From the NCBI GenBank assembly GCA_036374835.1, contig DASUTB010000111.1, positions 1-64,000 on the forward strand: 64,000 nucleotides of DNA, written 5' to 3'. Positions 1 to 8,067 of this stretch are shown here, one piece after another. The notes beneath the pieces are model-generated. The model saw only the letters and a program-made list of their open reading frames with translations, did no database searches and was not told where the DNA came from. A program made the position numbers and the translations under genes. Positions within the stretch are counted from its first letter, which is position 1. The number at the start of each line of letters is the position of its first letter. The DNA is from DASUTB01 sp036374835. GTDB taxonomy: Bacteria > Actinomycetota > Actinomycetes > Jiangellales > Jiangellaceae.

Positions 1-330
1 GCCGGCGAGATCCACTCCCGCCGAGCCGGCCTTGACGGTGGCCATGCTCATGCCCGGAACGGTCGCCTCGACCACGAGCTCGGCCTGCTGGCGGAACCCG
101 ATCGTCCTGGGTACCTCGATATACAGCGAGGTGCCACGTAGATCGACCGTGGATCGCGCGATCAAATCGAGCGCATCGCCGTCTCCGGTGCGGGCGGGCC
201 GGAGCATCACGGTTGCTTCGTTCGTGTCCGCTGCGGTCAGGCTGACGTGGCCGCCGCCGATCTCGAGCTTCACGTCGAGCGGTCCGTCCACGTCGAAGGT
301 GCGCGGGTAGGTGTTGGCGTCCCGGGTCAT
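1..330 (-). CDS. DUF4097-family beta-helical protein (3' end outside window)
   Basis: The reverse strand reads from ATG at 330 off the left edge, giving at least 110 residues beginning MTRDANTYPRTFDVDGPLDV. The pattern LEIGGGHVSLT followed by repeated short beta strands (TVMLRP, STVDLRG, LYIEVP, AELVVEAT) is that of the DUF4097 putative-adhesin family, whose members are stacked beta repeats of unknown biochemical role. No signal peptide or membrane segment is visible in the part present. It starts 16 nt after the stop of the ribbon-helix-helix gene, so the two are probably one transcript. The C-terminus is missing, so length cannot be compared with the family. The family call is from the strand pattern only. 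Confidence 0.65.
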   Translation of the reverse strand, partial: MTRDANTYPRTFDVDGPLDVKLEIGGGHVSLTAADTNEATVMLRPARTGDGDALDLIARSTVDLRGTSLYIEVPRTIGFRQQAELVVEATVPGMSMATVKAGSAGVDLAG

Positions 331-346
331 CGTGACTCCCTCGTGA

Positions 347-880
347 CTAGCGCTGCCAGCCGGTCATCCGCTGACCGACCGGGAAGTTGATCGATGTCGT
401 GTCGCGGGTGTCGTCACGGCGCTTGTCTCGTTCGATCTTCTCGACCGCCGCCTTCACCAACCATGCGTTGACCGACTGGCCGGCCGCGGCGGCGGCCTGC
501 TCAACCTGCGCCTTAACCTTTTCCGGCAGCCGCAGCGAGACACGCGACATCCCGTCGTCGGTATCGACGGTCAGCGGCTCGGCCGGCTCCGGCGGTGCCG
601 GCGGCTCGGGTGGTGCGGGCGGGGCCGGCGGCTGTGGCCCGTGCTCGGAAACGACGAACTCCGGGTCCCTGCCGTGCAGCCGGACCTCCACCACGGCGCT
701 CTCGAGCTTGGCGGTGATGTCGTCCGTGGCGTCACCCAGCGCCTCGAGTAGCGCCATGCGCATCGATGGCTCGATGGCGAATGACAGCCGGTCAGCCGCC
801 TCGCGCACCTCAGTAGAGGCGGCTTCGGCGGCGGCGGACAGGTCGTGCCGGAGCTTGTCGACGTATGTGCTGAGTTCCAT
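347..880 (-). CDS. Ribbon-helix-helix DNA-binding protein with proline-rich linker
   Basis: A 177-residue protein in three parts. Residues 1-75 are helical and rich in Ala/Glu. Residues about 80-105 are a Pro/Glu linker of PPAPPEPP-type repeats. From about residue 111 comes a MSRVSLRLPEKVKAQVEQAA segment followed by SVNAWLVKAAVEKI, which is the HicB/Arc-type ribbon-helix-helix fold used for operator binding and dimerisation. It lies directly upstream of the DUF4097 gene and probably controls that operon. The short tandem repeats just upstream (885-914) are placed for autorepression. No toxin gene is adjacent, so this looks like a stand-alone regulator rather than a classical antitoxin. What the helical N-terminus senses is unknown. 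Confidence 0.75.
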   Translation of the reverse strand: MELSTYVDKLRHDLSAAAEAASTEVREAADRLSFAIEPSMRMALLEALGDATDDITAKLESAVVEVRLHGRDPEFVVSEHGPQPPAPPAPPEPPAPPEPAEPLTVDTDDGMSRVSLRLPEKVKAQVEQAAAAAGQSVNAWLVKAAVEKIERDKRRDDTRDTTSINFPVGQRMTGWQR

Positions 881-884
881 AGCG

Positions 885-914
885 TCACTATGACATCACT
901 ATGGCGTCATGTCA
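885..914. promoter_or_regulatory. Tandem direct and inverted repeats, candidate RHH operator
   Basis: TCACTATG occurs at 885-892 and again at 896-903, 11 nt apart (one helical turn). An inverted pair TGACAT / ATGTCA spans 891-914. The block sits 4 nt upstream of the ribbon-helix-helix start codon. RHH repressors commonly bind such phased short repeats, so autoregulation is a reasonable inference. Confidence 0.5.
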
Positions 915-1002
915 ACTCTCCAATGCTGTCGTTGCGGGTGTCTGCACGGGATCTTCACAAGGTGCTCGCCGAATATCCGGATCGGCTGGATAGTTTGCTG
1001 CC

Positions 1003-1695
1003 ATGCCGACAGACGCCAAACGGATTCTCGTGGTCGAGGACGAGCCGACGATCGCGACGTCCATCGCGGCCCGGCTTCGCGCCGAGGGCTACGACGCCCA
1101 GATCGCCGGTGACGGCATCACGGCAATCGCCACAGCGGCGGACCATGGGCCCGACCTTGTCGTGCTCGACCTGATGCTTCCGGGCATCGACGGTCTCGAG
1201 GTGTGCCGCCGGCTGCAGGCGCAGCGTCCGGTCCCAGTACTCATGCTCACCGCCCGCGACGACGAGACCGACGTACTCGTCGGCCTCGGCGTGGGAGCCG
1301 ATGACTACCTGACCAAGCCGTTCAGCATGCGCGAGCTGGTGGCTCGCGTTCACGCCCTGCTGCGCCGGGTGGAACGAGGTGCCGAGCTGGCCAAGGCGGC
1401 AGACGTCCCGGCCGACGTGACCGTTGGGACCGTTCGGGTGAGCCGGGCCGAGCGGCGGGCATGGCGAGACGGCGCCGAGGTCCACCTCACGCCGACCGAG
1501 TTCAGCCTGCTCGCGTATCTTCTCGATCGGCCGCGCACCGTGTGTACACGTGAGCAGCTGCTCGAGGAGCTATGGGGCTGGGCGGAGGGCGGTACCAGGA
1601 CCGTCGACAGCCACGTCAGAGCGTTGCGGCGCAAGCTCGGCACCGACCTGATCCGGACGGTGCACGGTGTCGGCTATGCATTGGAGTCGCCGTGA
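1003..1695 (+). CDS. OmpR/PhoB-family response regulator
   Basis: A 230-residue two-component regulator. The receiver domain (about 5-120) carries the acidic pair E12/D13, phosphoacceptor D56 (VVLDLMLP), T83 and K105 (LTKPF). The C-terminal winged helix (about 135-228) has the OmpR pattern LTPTEFSLLAYLL and RTVDSHVRALRRKL...VHGVGYAL. It acts in the cytoplasm as a transcription factor switched by phosphorylation. The stop codon overlaps the GTG start of the partner kinase by 4 nt, so the two are translationally coupled. The stimulus is not evident. The third gene of the operon is a polytopic membrane protein that may be its target or accessory. Confidence 0.93.
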   Translation: MPTDAKRILVVEDEPTIATSIAARLRAEGYDAQIAGDGITAIATAADHGPDLVVLDLMLPGIDGLEVCRRLQAQRPVPVLMLTARDDETDVLVGLGVGADDYLTKPFSMRELVARVHALLRRVERGAELAKAADVPADVTVGTVRVSRAERRAWRDGAEVHLTPTEFSLLAYLLDRPRTVCTREQLLEELWGWAEGGTRTVDSHVRALRRKLGTDLIRTVHGVGYALESP

Positions 1696-2759
1696 CGATA
1701 CGCAGCGTGCTGGGCAGGCTTTGGGACAACCTGCGACCGCTCGACCCGCTGCGGTCGATCAAAGTGAAGATCGGCGTCCTGGTCGCCGCCTCGATCGCCG
1801 CGTCCGGGCTGGTGTTCTGGATCGGCATCGGCTGGCTACCGCCACTGACGTTCCTCACGGCCGTCACGATCGCGCTGATCGTCACGCAGGTCCTGGCGCA
1901 CGGCATGACCTCGCCGCTGCGAAGTATGACCGCGGCCGCCCGCGCGATGGCGCATGGTGACTACAGCCGCCGAGTGCGCGCGACCTCACGGGACGAGGTG
2001 GGCGAGTTGGCCCGCGCGTTCAACCAGATGGCCGGCGACTTGGAGGTTGTCGACCGGCAACGCCGCGAGCTCATCGCCAATGTCTCACACGAGCTGCGCA
2101 CGCCAATCTCGGCGCTGCAGGCCGTGCTGGAGAACATCGTGGACGGCGTCACCGAGCCGGACGATCAGACCCTGCGGACCGCCCTGGCCCAGACCGAACG
2201 GCTCGGCACTCTCGTCGCCGATCTTCTCGATCTCTCCCGTCTCGAGGCAGGTATGTCGCCGCTGCGGACGGAGAGGTTCGCCGTCCGGCCCTGGCTCGAC
2301 GCAGTGGTACGGGAGACACAGGTCGGCACTCGGGCGTGCTTCGTTGTGCGGGTGACGCCGGACGACCTGCACGCCGTCGCCGATCCGTCCCGTCTCCACC
2401 AGGTGATCGCCAACCTGCTGGACAACGCCTTGCGTCACGGACCGCCCGACGAAGAGATCACCGTCGAGGCCGGGGCCGACGCGGACGGTGCGCTCACGGT
2501 CGAGGTCACCGACCGCGGTCCGGGAATCTCCGCCGATGTTCAGGATCGGGTGTTCGAGCGCTTCATCCGCGGTGACGACGGGACGGCGGACACGACCAGG
2601 AACGGCGGCGGCACCGGACTCGGTCTCGCCATCGCACGCTGGGTCGTCGACCTCCATGGCGGCAGGCTCGAGATCGTGCCGGGGCCGGGATGCCGGATCC
2701 GGGCCACCATTCCGGCCGCCGCCACAACAACCAAGACTCGCATCGACGTTGGGAGTTAG
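1692..2759 (+). CDS. Sensor histidine kinase (HAMP, HisKA, HATPase)
   Basis: A 355-residue kinase starting at GTG 1692, which overlaps the regulator stop in GTGA. It has two closely spaced membrane segments (about 26-48 and 50-70) with almost no extracytoplasmic loop, then HAMP (about 72-122), the H-box NVSHELRTPI with H133, and an ATPase domain with N-box (LLDNALRHG), G1 (DRGPGI), F-box (FERFIRG) and G2 (GGTGLGLAI). The near absence of an external domain suggests it senses the membrane or its interior, or a membrane partner such as the downstream DUF4153-like protein. An in-frame extension upstream to 1572 runs inside the regulator gene and is not credible. Confidence 0.92.
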   Translation: MTIRSVLGRLWDNLRPLDPLRSIKVKIGVLVAASIAASGLVFWIGIGWLPPLTFLTAVTIALIVTQVLAHGMTSPLRSMTAAARAMAHGDYSRRVRATSRDEVGELARAFNQMAGDLEVVDRQRRELIANVSHELRTPISALQAVLENIVDGVTEPDDQTLRTALAQTERLGTLVADLLDLSRLEAGMSPLRTERFAVRPWLDAVVRETQVGTRACFVVRVTPDDLHAVADPSRLHQVIANLLDNALRHGPPDEEITVEAGADADGALTVEVTDRGPGISADVQDRVFERFIRGDDGTADTTRNGGGTGLGLAIARWVVDLHGGRLEIVPGPGCRIRATIPAAATTTKTRIDVGS

Positions 2760-2762
2760 CGC

Positions 2763-4391
2763 GTGACCCAGGCACCCGTCACCGATCCGACCACTTCGGC
2801 CCGGAAGAGCTTGGCGCAGCCGCCTCCCGGTGGCGGCGCACTCGCCGGTCGACTCTGGCCCCGCAACGCCGCGTCCGCCTCGTTGGCCGTCCTTGTTTCC
2901 GCCGCGGTCGCGACCGCAATGGCGGTGGTGACCGATCCGTTCGGCGCCGTCGGTGTGGCGGGCATCGTCACCGGCATCGCGGTGCTGGCCGTACCGGCCG
3001 TGGCGGCGGTCACCAGCCGGGCGGCGTCCCGCCGGTTGCTCCGCGCGCTGCCGCTACTGGCCGCGGCAGCCGCCCTCGCACTGCTCGCCGTCGGCACGTT
3101 CCGCGCCGCCACCTGGCTGTATGTGCTGTGTGTGATGACCGCCGCGTGGCTGATCTCCTACACCCTGGCCGGCGGGCGACGCTGGCCAGGAGTGCTGTTC
3201 GGGGGCGGTGCGGCGTTGGTCGGCCTACTGCACGGCAGGCTCTGGCTGAGCGACGGGGTCCGGACGGCCGTGCGTTCGGCACGAACGGCCCTGCACACGG
3301 CCGGCGAACCTCGTCCGGGAGAGGCCGAGCCGAACAGCTCACCTGCCGGCGAGACGACGCCGGACCGGGCCGCGACGTCCAGCCGACTCGGCCTACCCGG
3401 CGTGGCGCTACTCACCGCATCGGTCCTCGTTGTCTTCGGCTCGCTGCTGGCAAGTGCCGACGACGAGTTCGCGGAGATACTGTCCACCCTCCTGTCGGCG
3501 CCGCCGCCGGACCTCGGCGGCCGGCTCGTCGGCGGCATCGTGGTGGGCGCATTCGCGCTCGGCACCGCGTACGTGGCCCTGGTACCTCCACGGCTCGACA
3601 AAATGGCCACCTCCCGCCCGCGCCCCGTCCGTCCGTTCGAATGGGCGATTCCAGCCGGTGCCCTCGTCCTGCTGTTCGCCGTCTTCACCGTGGTGCAGTT
3701 CACCACACTGTTCGGTGGGGAGGATCATCTGAACGTCACCGAGGGGCTCACGTACGCCACGTACGCCCGTTCCGGCTTCGGCGAACTGGTGGCGGTCACC
3801 GTACTCACACTGGGTGTGCTCGCCGCGGTGTCGCGATGGGCGCCGCGGCGGACCCTGTCGCAGCGCCACCTCCTACGAGTCATCGCGGGTGCCATCTGCG
3901 GGTTCACGCTGGTGATCGTGGCGTCCGCGTTGTACCGGATGGATCTGTACCAGGAGGCCTACGGACTGACCCGGCTGCGGCTCGTCGTCACCACATTCGA
4001 GCTGTGCCTCGGCGTGGTGTTCGTCCTGCTACTGATTGCCGGTATCCGGCTGCGTGCGGCCTGGCTGCCGCGCGTGGTCGTCGGGACGGCCGTCGCCGCA
4101 CTCCTGGGCCTTGCTGCGCTCAATCCGGATGCCTACATCGCCGAGCGCAACGCCGAACGCTTCGAGCAGACCGGCCGGATCGACGTCCACTACCTCGGCG
4201 GCTTGTCGGCGGACGCGGTTCCGGTTCTCACCCGGCTGCCCGAACCGGAACGGTCGTGCGCGCTTCGACGGCTTGCCAACGACCTGCCGGGTGACGAGCC
4301 GTGGGCCGGGTTCAACGTGTCTCGGGAGCGGGCACGATCGATCTTGGACGATCACCCGATCGACGATGACGCACTGTGCGTCGAGCACTAG
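2763..4391 (+). CDS. DUF4153/DUF4173-type polytopic membrane protein
   Basis: A 542-residue protein with about a dozen hydrophobic segments and a soluble C-terminal part of about 100 residues. The stretch LTYATYARSGFGELVAV is typical of the DUF4153/DUF4173 membrane family, whose function is not established. It begins 3 nt after the kinase stop, with a GTG start, so it belongs to the regulator-kinase operon. A Pro/Glu-rich insert at about 180-205 interrupts the membrane region. Its stop codon overlaps the stop of the convergent PPOX gene inside ACTAGT. A role as a sensing partner or target of the two-component pair is inference from position only. Confidence 0.75.
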   Translation: MTQAPVTDPTTSARKSLAQPPPGGGALAGRLWPRNAASASLAVLVSAAVATAMAVVTDPFGAVGVAGIVTGIAVLAVPAVAAVTSRAASRRLLRALPLLAAAAALALLAVGTFRAATWLYVLCVMTAAWLISYTLAGGRRWPGVLFGGGAALVGLLHGRLWLSDGVRTAVRSARTALHTAGEPRPGEAEPNSSPAGETTPDRAATSSRLGLPGVALLTASVLVVFGSLLASADDEFAEILSTLLSAPPPDLGGRLVGGIVVGAFALGTAYVALVPPRLDKMATSRPRPVRPFEWAIPAGALVLLFAVFTVVQFTTLFGGEDHLNVTEGLTYATYARSGFGELVAVTVLTLGVLAAVSRWAPRRTLSQRHLLRVIAGAICGFTLVIVASALYRMDLYQEAYGLTRLRLVVTTFELCLGVVFVLLLIAGIRLRAAWLPRVVVGTAVAALLGLAALNPDAYIAERNAERFEQTGRIDVHYLGGLSADAVPVLTRLPEPERSCALRRLANDLPGDEPWAGFNVSRERARSILDDHPIDDDALCVEH

Positions 4392-4900
4392 TCCTGCGTG
4401 AACACGTGCCGGGTATGGCTGAACGGGCTCTTGCCGAAGGCGAGAATCTTCTCCGGCCGAATCCGGAAGACGATCGCCGTGCCGCCGATGTCGTGCCGAA
4501 GGCCTTCCTCGACCGGCTCGAACTGCCACTGGCCGTTCCACTTGTTTGCCCAGGCTTCGGCCAGGCGTTGCGTGGTGGACAGCCCGGTCACTCGCTGCGC
4601 ATGACCTTCTATCACGACATCGAGCCCACCTTCCCAGCCGTTGCATCCGGTCGTCAGCACAACGGCGGTGTTGTGCCGAAGGTTGACGGCCTTCTGCTCC
4701 TCCGGTCCGGTCGTGAAGTAGGCCGCGCCGTCGAGCCAGACCGAGACGAGCGGCGTGACGTGCGGACGTCCGTCCGCCCGCACGGTCGTCAACCACGACA
4801 GCTGGGCCGCTTCGAGCACGCCTTCGGTGGTCGCCCACGACGTCGGTGATGTGTCCGGGTCACTGAAGCGGGCGTCGAGGGTTGTCGTGGGATCACTCAT
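4388..4900 (-). CDS. Pyridoxamine 5'-phosphate oxidase-like (split-barrel) flavin protein
   Basis: A 170-residue split-barrel protein. The start ATG at 4900 is chosen because GGGAG lies 7 nt upstream; a longer frame to 4972 has no such site. Residues AAQLSWLTTVRADGRPHVTPLVSVWLDGAAYFTT match the flavin/F420-binding strands of the PPOX superfamily, followed by NTAVVLTT and a conserved core ending IVFRIRPEKILAFGK. Members bind FMN or F420 and reduce small substrates in the cytoplasm; the substrate here is unknown. It is convergent with the DUF4153 gene, overlapping by 4 nt at the stops. It lies downstream of the Fe-S reductase but is separated from it by an 80-nt repeat, so it probably has its own promoter. 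Confidence 0.85.
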   Translation of the reverse strand: MSDPTTTLDARFSDPDTSPTSWATTEGVLEAAQLSWLTTVRADGRPHVTPLVSVWLDGAAYFTTGPEEQKAVNLRHNTAVVLTTGCNGWEGGLDVVIEGHAQRVTGLSTTQRLAEAWANKWNGQWQFEPVEEGLRHDIGGTAIVFRIRPEKILAFGKSPFSHTRHVFTQD

Positions 4901-5004
4901 CCAAACTCCCATGCAGACTGATTGTGGATTGCAACTGGTAGCAGGATAGGTATGAGCGATTGCTGATCGCAACTGGTTTGAGCCGGAGCACCGCTACGCG
5001 ATGT

Positions 5005-5084
5005 GCGATGTGCGCCGAGTACCGGCTTTGCGCGGTCTGTAGGCGTCGTTTGGCTGGGGATTCCGGGCTTTACATGGTCATTCT
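5005..5084 (-). repeat. 80-nt 3'-end repeat, copy 1 (etfD end)
   Basis: Read on the minus strand it opens AGAATGACCATGTAAAGC, continues with CCCCAGCCAAAC in the middle and closes GGCGCACATCG. The TGA of the first box (5078-5080) is the stop codon of the upstream Fe-S reductase gene. Length and box order match the copies at 29990, 30095, 37806, 40239, 47305 and 53213. It lies between two same-strand genes. Confidence 0.8.
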
Positions 5085-7348
5085 GTGGAGGCGCCGCGTT
5101 TGACGCCGGCCAGCAGCAGCTGGGCGACATCGACCACCTCGACGCCTTCGCCCTGACCGGCGGCCTGGGCTTCGGTGAGGCCGTCCGAGAGCATGATCCG
5201 GCAGAAGGGACAGCCGATCGCGATCTGCTCCGCGCCGGTGGCGAGCGCTTCCTCGGTGCGTTCGGTGTTGATCCGTTTGCCGATCCGCTCCTCCATCCAC
5301 ATGCGCGCCCCGCCGGCACCGCAGCAGAACGAGCGCTCGGAGTTGCGCGGCATCTCCCGGTACTCGACGCCCGGCAGCGCCCCGACGAGCTCGCGCGGCG
5401 GCTCGTACACCTGGTTGTGCCGGCCGAGGTAGCACGGATCGTGATACGTGACGGGACGCGCGCCGTTTGCCCCCGCGGCGGAGCCGCTGATGTGATCGGC
5501 GGTGCCGGACGCGCCAGCGGACGGGCCCGCGCGGTCCGGCGGCGCGATCGGCGTGAGCCGTCCTTCCCGGACCAGCCGGTTCAGCAGCTGGGTGTGGTGC
5601 ACGACCTCGAGCTCGAGACCGAGCTGCGCGTACTCGTTCTTCAGCGTGTTGAAGCAGTGCGCGCAGGTCACGACGACGCGGACGGCCCTGGACTCGCGCA
5701 GCGTCTCGACGTTCTGCATCGCAAGCTGCTGGTACAGGAACTCGTTGCCGGCCCGCCGGGCGGGGTCGCCGGTGCACGTCTCGCCATCGCCGAGCACGGC
5801 GAACGACACCCCGGCGTGCCGCAGCAGTTCGGCGACGGCCTGGGTCGTCTTCTTCGCCCGGTCTTCGAACGCGCCGGCGCAGCCGACCCAGAACAACCAG
5901 TCGACGTCGTCCAGGGATTCGACATCGCGCCCCAGGACGGGCACGTCGAACGGCAGCTCGGCGGCCCAGTCCATCCGCTTGGACGCGTTGACGCCCCACG
6001 GGTTTCCGGACCTTTCCAGGTTCTTGAACAAGCCGTTCAGCTCGGACGGGAACTCCGACTCGATCAGGGTCTGGTACCGGCGCAGATCGAGGATGTGGTC
6101 GACGTGCTCGATGTCGACCGGGCACTGCTCGACGCAGGCGCCACACGTGGTGCATGACCACAGAACATCCGGATCGATGACCGCTCCGCCGGAGGGCTGT
6201 GCCGGGTCGCCCTCGGTCGGACCTACGAGTGCCCGCTCGGCCTCGGCACGTGCGGCGGACGGCACGTCGGCCAGCTGCTCCTCGGTGCCCTGCTCCTCGC
6301 CCATCATGTTCTTGCCGCCACCGGCGAGCAGATACGGCGCCTTGGCATACGCGTGATCGCGCAGATTCAGGATCACCAGCTTCGGCGAAAGCGGCTTGGC
6401 GGTGTGCCATGCCGGGCACTGCGACTGGCAGCGCCCGCACTCGGTGCAGGTCGAGAAGTCCAAGAGGCCCTTCCACGAGAAGTCCTCGACCTTGCCGACG
6501 CCCATGGCGGCGTCCTCATCGAGGTCCTCCAGCTTCTCGAAGTCGACCGGCTCGCCCTTGATGGTCAGCGGTTTGGCCGCGCCTAGCGCGTCCCCTCCGG
6601 AGGCTTCGCGCTTGAGGAAGATGTTCGGGAACGCGAGGAACCGGTGCCACGCCACGCCCATGGTCAGGTTGAGCGAGATCGTAATCAGCCACGCCATCGA
6701 GATGACGATCTTGAGTCCGGCGATGGCGTACACCCAGTTCTCCAGTGCGGTCACCGAAGCGCCGCTGAACAACTCGCCGAGCCATGCCGTCAACGGGAAG
6801 TGCAGCACCCCGCCCTGGCCGAGCGCGTACTCCAGGCCGCGCAGAACGACAATGCAGGCGCCGACGCCGACGATCGTCCACTCCACGTAATAGCCCTGCC
6901 ACATCGTGGAGCCGGTGAACCGGGACCCACGTCCCACCCGCTTCGGATGCCGCACCAGTCGGACGATGATCAGGCCGGCGATGCTGACCAGCATGGTCCA
7001 TGCCAGCAGCTCGACCATCCAGTCGAACGGCACCCAGTGCCCGATCAGCGGCAGTGCGAAGTCGGCGTCGAAGATCTGGCCGTAGGCGGTGACAAGCGTG
7101 GCGAACAGCAGGATGAATCCGGCGAAGACGAACCAGTGCGCCGCGCCGATCCACGTCCACTTGAGCATCCTGGTGTGCCCGACGGTCTCGCGCAGCATCG
7201 TGACCGTACGCGTAGCGGGGTCATCGGCACGCCCCGGCGTCGGCTGGCCGAGCCGGATGACGCGGGTCATGTCGGCGACGGCGCGGACGGCCAGTGCCAC
7301 GGCGACGACCGTGATTGCGATGGAGATCGTTATCGCAGCGGCTTGCAT
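5078..7348 (-). CDS. EtfD-like membrane Fe-S oxidoreductase (heterodisulfide reductase/CCG type)
   Basis: A 756-residue protein. The N-terminal quarter has about six membrane segments of the cytochrome-b/NarI-like kind. Two 4Fe-4S motifs follow: CTECGRCQSQCP near residue 299 and CTTCGACVEQCPVD near residue 398. Then come two CCG-type cysteine-rich modules with VVTCAHCFN (about 559), CYLGRHNQVYE and FCCGAGGARMW (about 673). This layout matches mycobacterial Rv0338c/EtfD, which passes electrons from the EtfBA flavoprotein to menaquinone during fatty-acid beta-oxidation. No etfBA genes are in the window, so that role is inference from the family. The protein ends ...ASTE and its TGA lies inside a repeat. 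Confidence 0.85.
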   Translation of the reverse strand: MQAAAITISIAITVVAVALAVRAVADMTRVIRLGQPTPGRADDPATRTVTMLRETVGHTRMLKWTWIGAAHWFVFAGFILLFATLVTAYGQIFDADFALPLIGHWVPFDWMVELLAWTMLVSIAGLIIVRLVRHPKRVGRGSRFTGSTMWQGYYVEWTIVGVGACIVVLRGLEYALGQGGVLHFPLTAWLGELFSGASVTALENWVYAIAGLKIVISMAWLITISLNLTMGVAWHRFLAFPNIFLKREASGGDALGAAKPLTIKGEPVDFEKLEDLDEDAAMGVGKVEDFSWKGLLDFSTCTECGRCQSQCPAWHTAKPLSPKLVILNLRDHAYAKAPYLLAGGGKNMMGEEQGTEEQLADVPSAARAEAERALVGPTEGDPAQPSGGAVIDPDVLWSCTTCGACVEQCPVDIEHVDHILDLRRYQTLIESEFPSELNGLFKNLERSGNPWGVNASKRMDWAAELPFDVPVLGRDVESLDDVDWLFWVGCAGAFEDRAKKTTQAVAELLRHAGVSFAVLGDGETCTGDPARRAGNEFLYQQLAMQNVETLRESRAVRVVVTCAHCFNTLKNEYAQLGLELEVVHHTQLLNRLVREGRLTPIAPPDRAGPSAGASGTADHISGSAAGANGARPVTYHDPCYLGRHNQVYEPPRELVGALPGVEYREMPRNSERSFCCGAGGARMWMEERIGKRINTERTEEALATGAEQIAIGCPFCRIMLSDGLTEAQAAGQGEGVEVVDVAQLLLAGVKRGASTE

Positions 7349-7386
7349 GTACGCGTACCCTCCGAGTGTCCCTACTCGTCAGTAAC

Positions 7387-7965
7387 TTACCTTATGTCCG
7401 TCCGGTGGAAGCTCTGGTGGGACCGACTCGGGGTCGGGCCACGCTGCCCCTGATATCTCGAACCGTACTCAGCCGACCCGTACGGGAACTCGGCCGGGCT
7501 GGACAACTGGAAGAAGCACAGCTGGCCGATCTTCATGCCCGGCCACAGCTTGATCGGCAATGTCGCCACGTTGGAGAGCTCGAGCGTGACGTGCCCGCTG
7601 AACCCGGCGTCGATGAACCCGGCCGTTGAGTGGGTCAACAGCCCGAGCCGCCCCAGGCTTGACTTGCCCTCGAGCCGCGCCGACAGGTCGTCGCCCAAGG
7701 TGATGACCTCGTAGGTGGAAGCCAGGACGAACTCACCGGGATGCAGGACGAATGGTTCCTCGCCGAGCGGTTCGACCAGACGTGTGAGGTCGGGCTGGTC
7801 GGCGGACGGATCGATGTGCGGGTAGCGGTGGTTCTCGAAGACCCGGAAGTAGCGGTCGAGTCGGACGTCCACACTCGACGGCTGCACCATCTCCGCGTCG
7901 TAGGGCTCGAGCATGATGCGCTTGGCTTCGATCGCGGAGCGGATATCCCGGTCGGACAACAGCAT
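7387..7965 (-). CDS. dcd: dCTP deaminase (possibly bifunctional DCD/dUTPase)
   Basis: A 192-residue cytoplasmic enzyme that deaminates dCTP to dUTP for thymidylate synthesis. The start MLLSDRDIRSAIEA and the core SSLGRLGLLTHSTAGFIDAGFSGHVTLEL are diagnostic, with the catalytic Glu in the VTLEL strand. The C-terminal lid reads YGSRYQGQRGPTPSR. Actinobacterial members often also hydrolyse dUTP to dUMP; the sequence resembles that type, but the second activity cannot be proved by reading. The Fe-S reductase starts 38 nt downstream, so co-transcription is possible. The proX end lies 103 nt upstream, separated from dcd by a terminator hairpin. Confidence 0.95.
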   Translation of the reverse strand: MLLSDRDIRSAIEAKRIMLEPYDAEMVQPSSVDVRLDRYFRVFENHRYPHIDPSADQPDLTRLVEPLGEEPFVLHPGEFVLASTYEVITLGDDLSARLEGKSSLGRLGLLTHSTAGFIDAGFSGHVTLELSNVATLPIKLWPGMKIGQLCFFQLSSPAEFPYGSAEYGSRYQGQRGPTPSRSHQSFHRTDIR

Positions 7966-8012
7966 GTCCGGACCCTACCGGGAGTACGGCTCGGTAGCAC
8001 CGGTATCAAAAA

Positions 8013-8060
8013 GATCAGGTGAGGAACCAGTGCGTTAGTGCACCGGTTCCTCACCTGATC
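8013..8060 (-). terminator. Hairpin repeat family B, copy 1 (terminator of proVWX)
   Basis: Perfect 16-bp arms GATCAGGTGAGGAACC (8013-8028) and GGTTCCTCACCTGATC (8045-8060) enclose a 16-nt loop. On the minus strand the stem is followed by T5, which makes an intrinsic terminator 8 nt after the proX stop. The same stem recurs at 26971 and 27030. Confidence 0.85.
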
Positions 8061-8067
8061 GTTTGCG

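Noticed and set aside
2690..4294. A 534-codon Arg-rich frame overlapping the DUF4153-like gene
   Set aside because: It is the off-frame shadow of a membrane protein with clear hydrophobic pattern.
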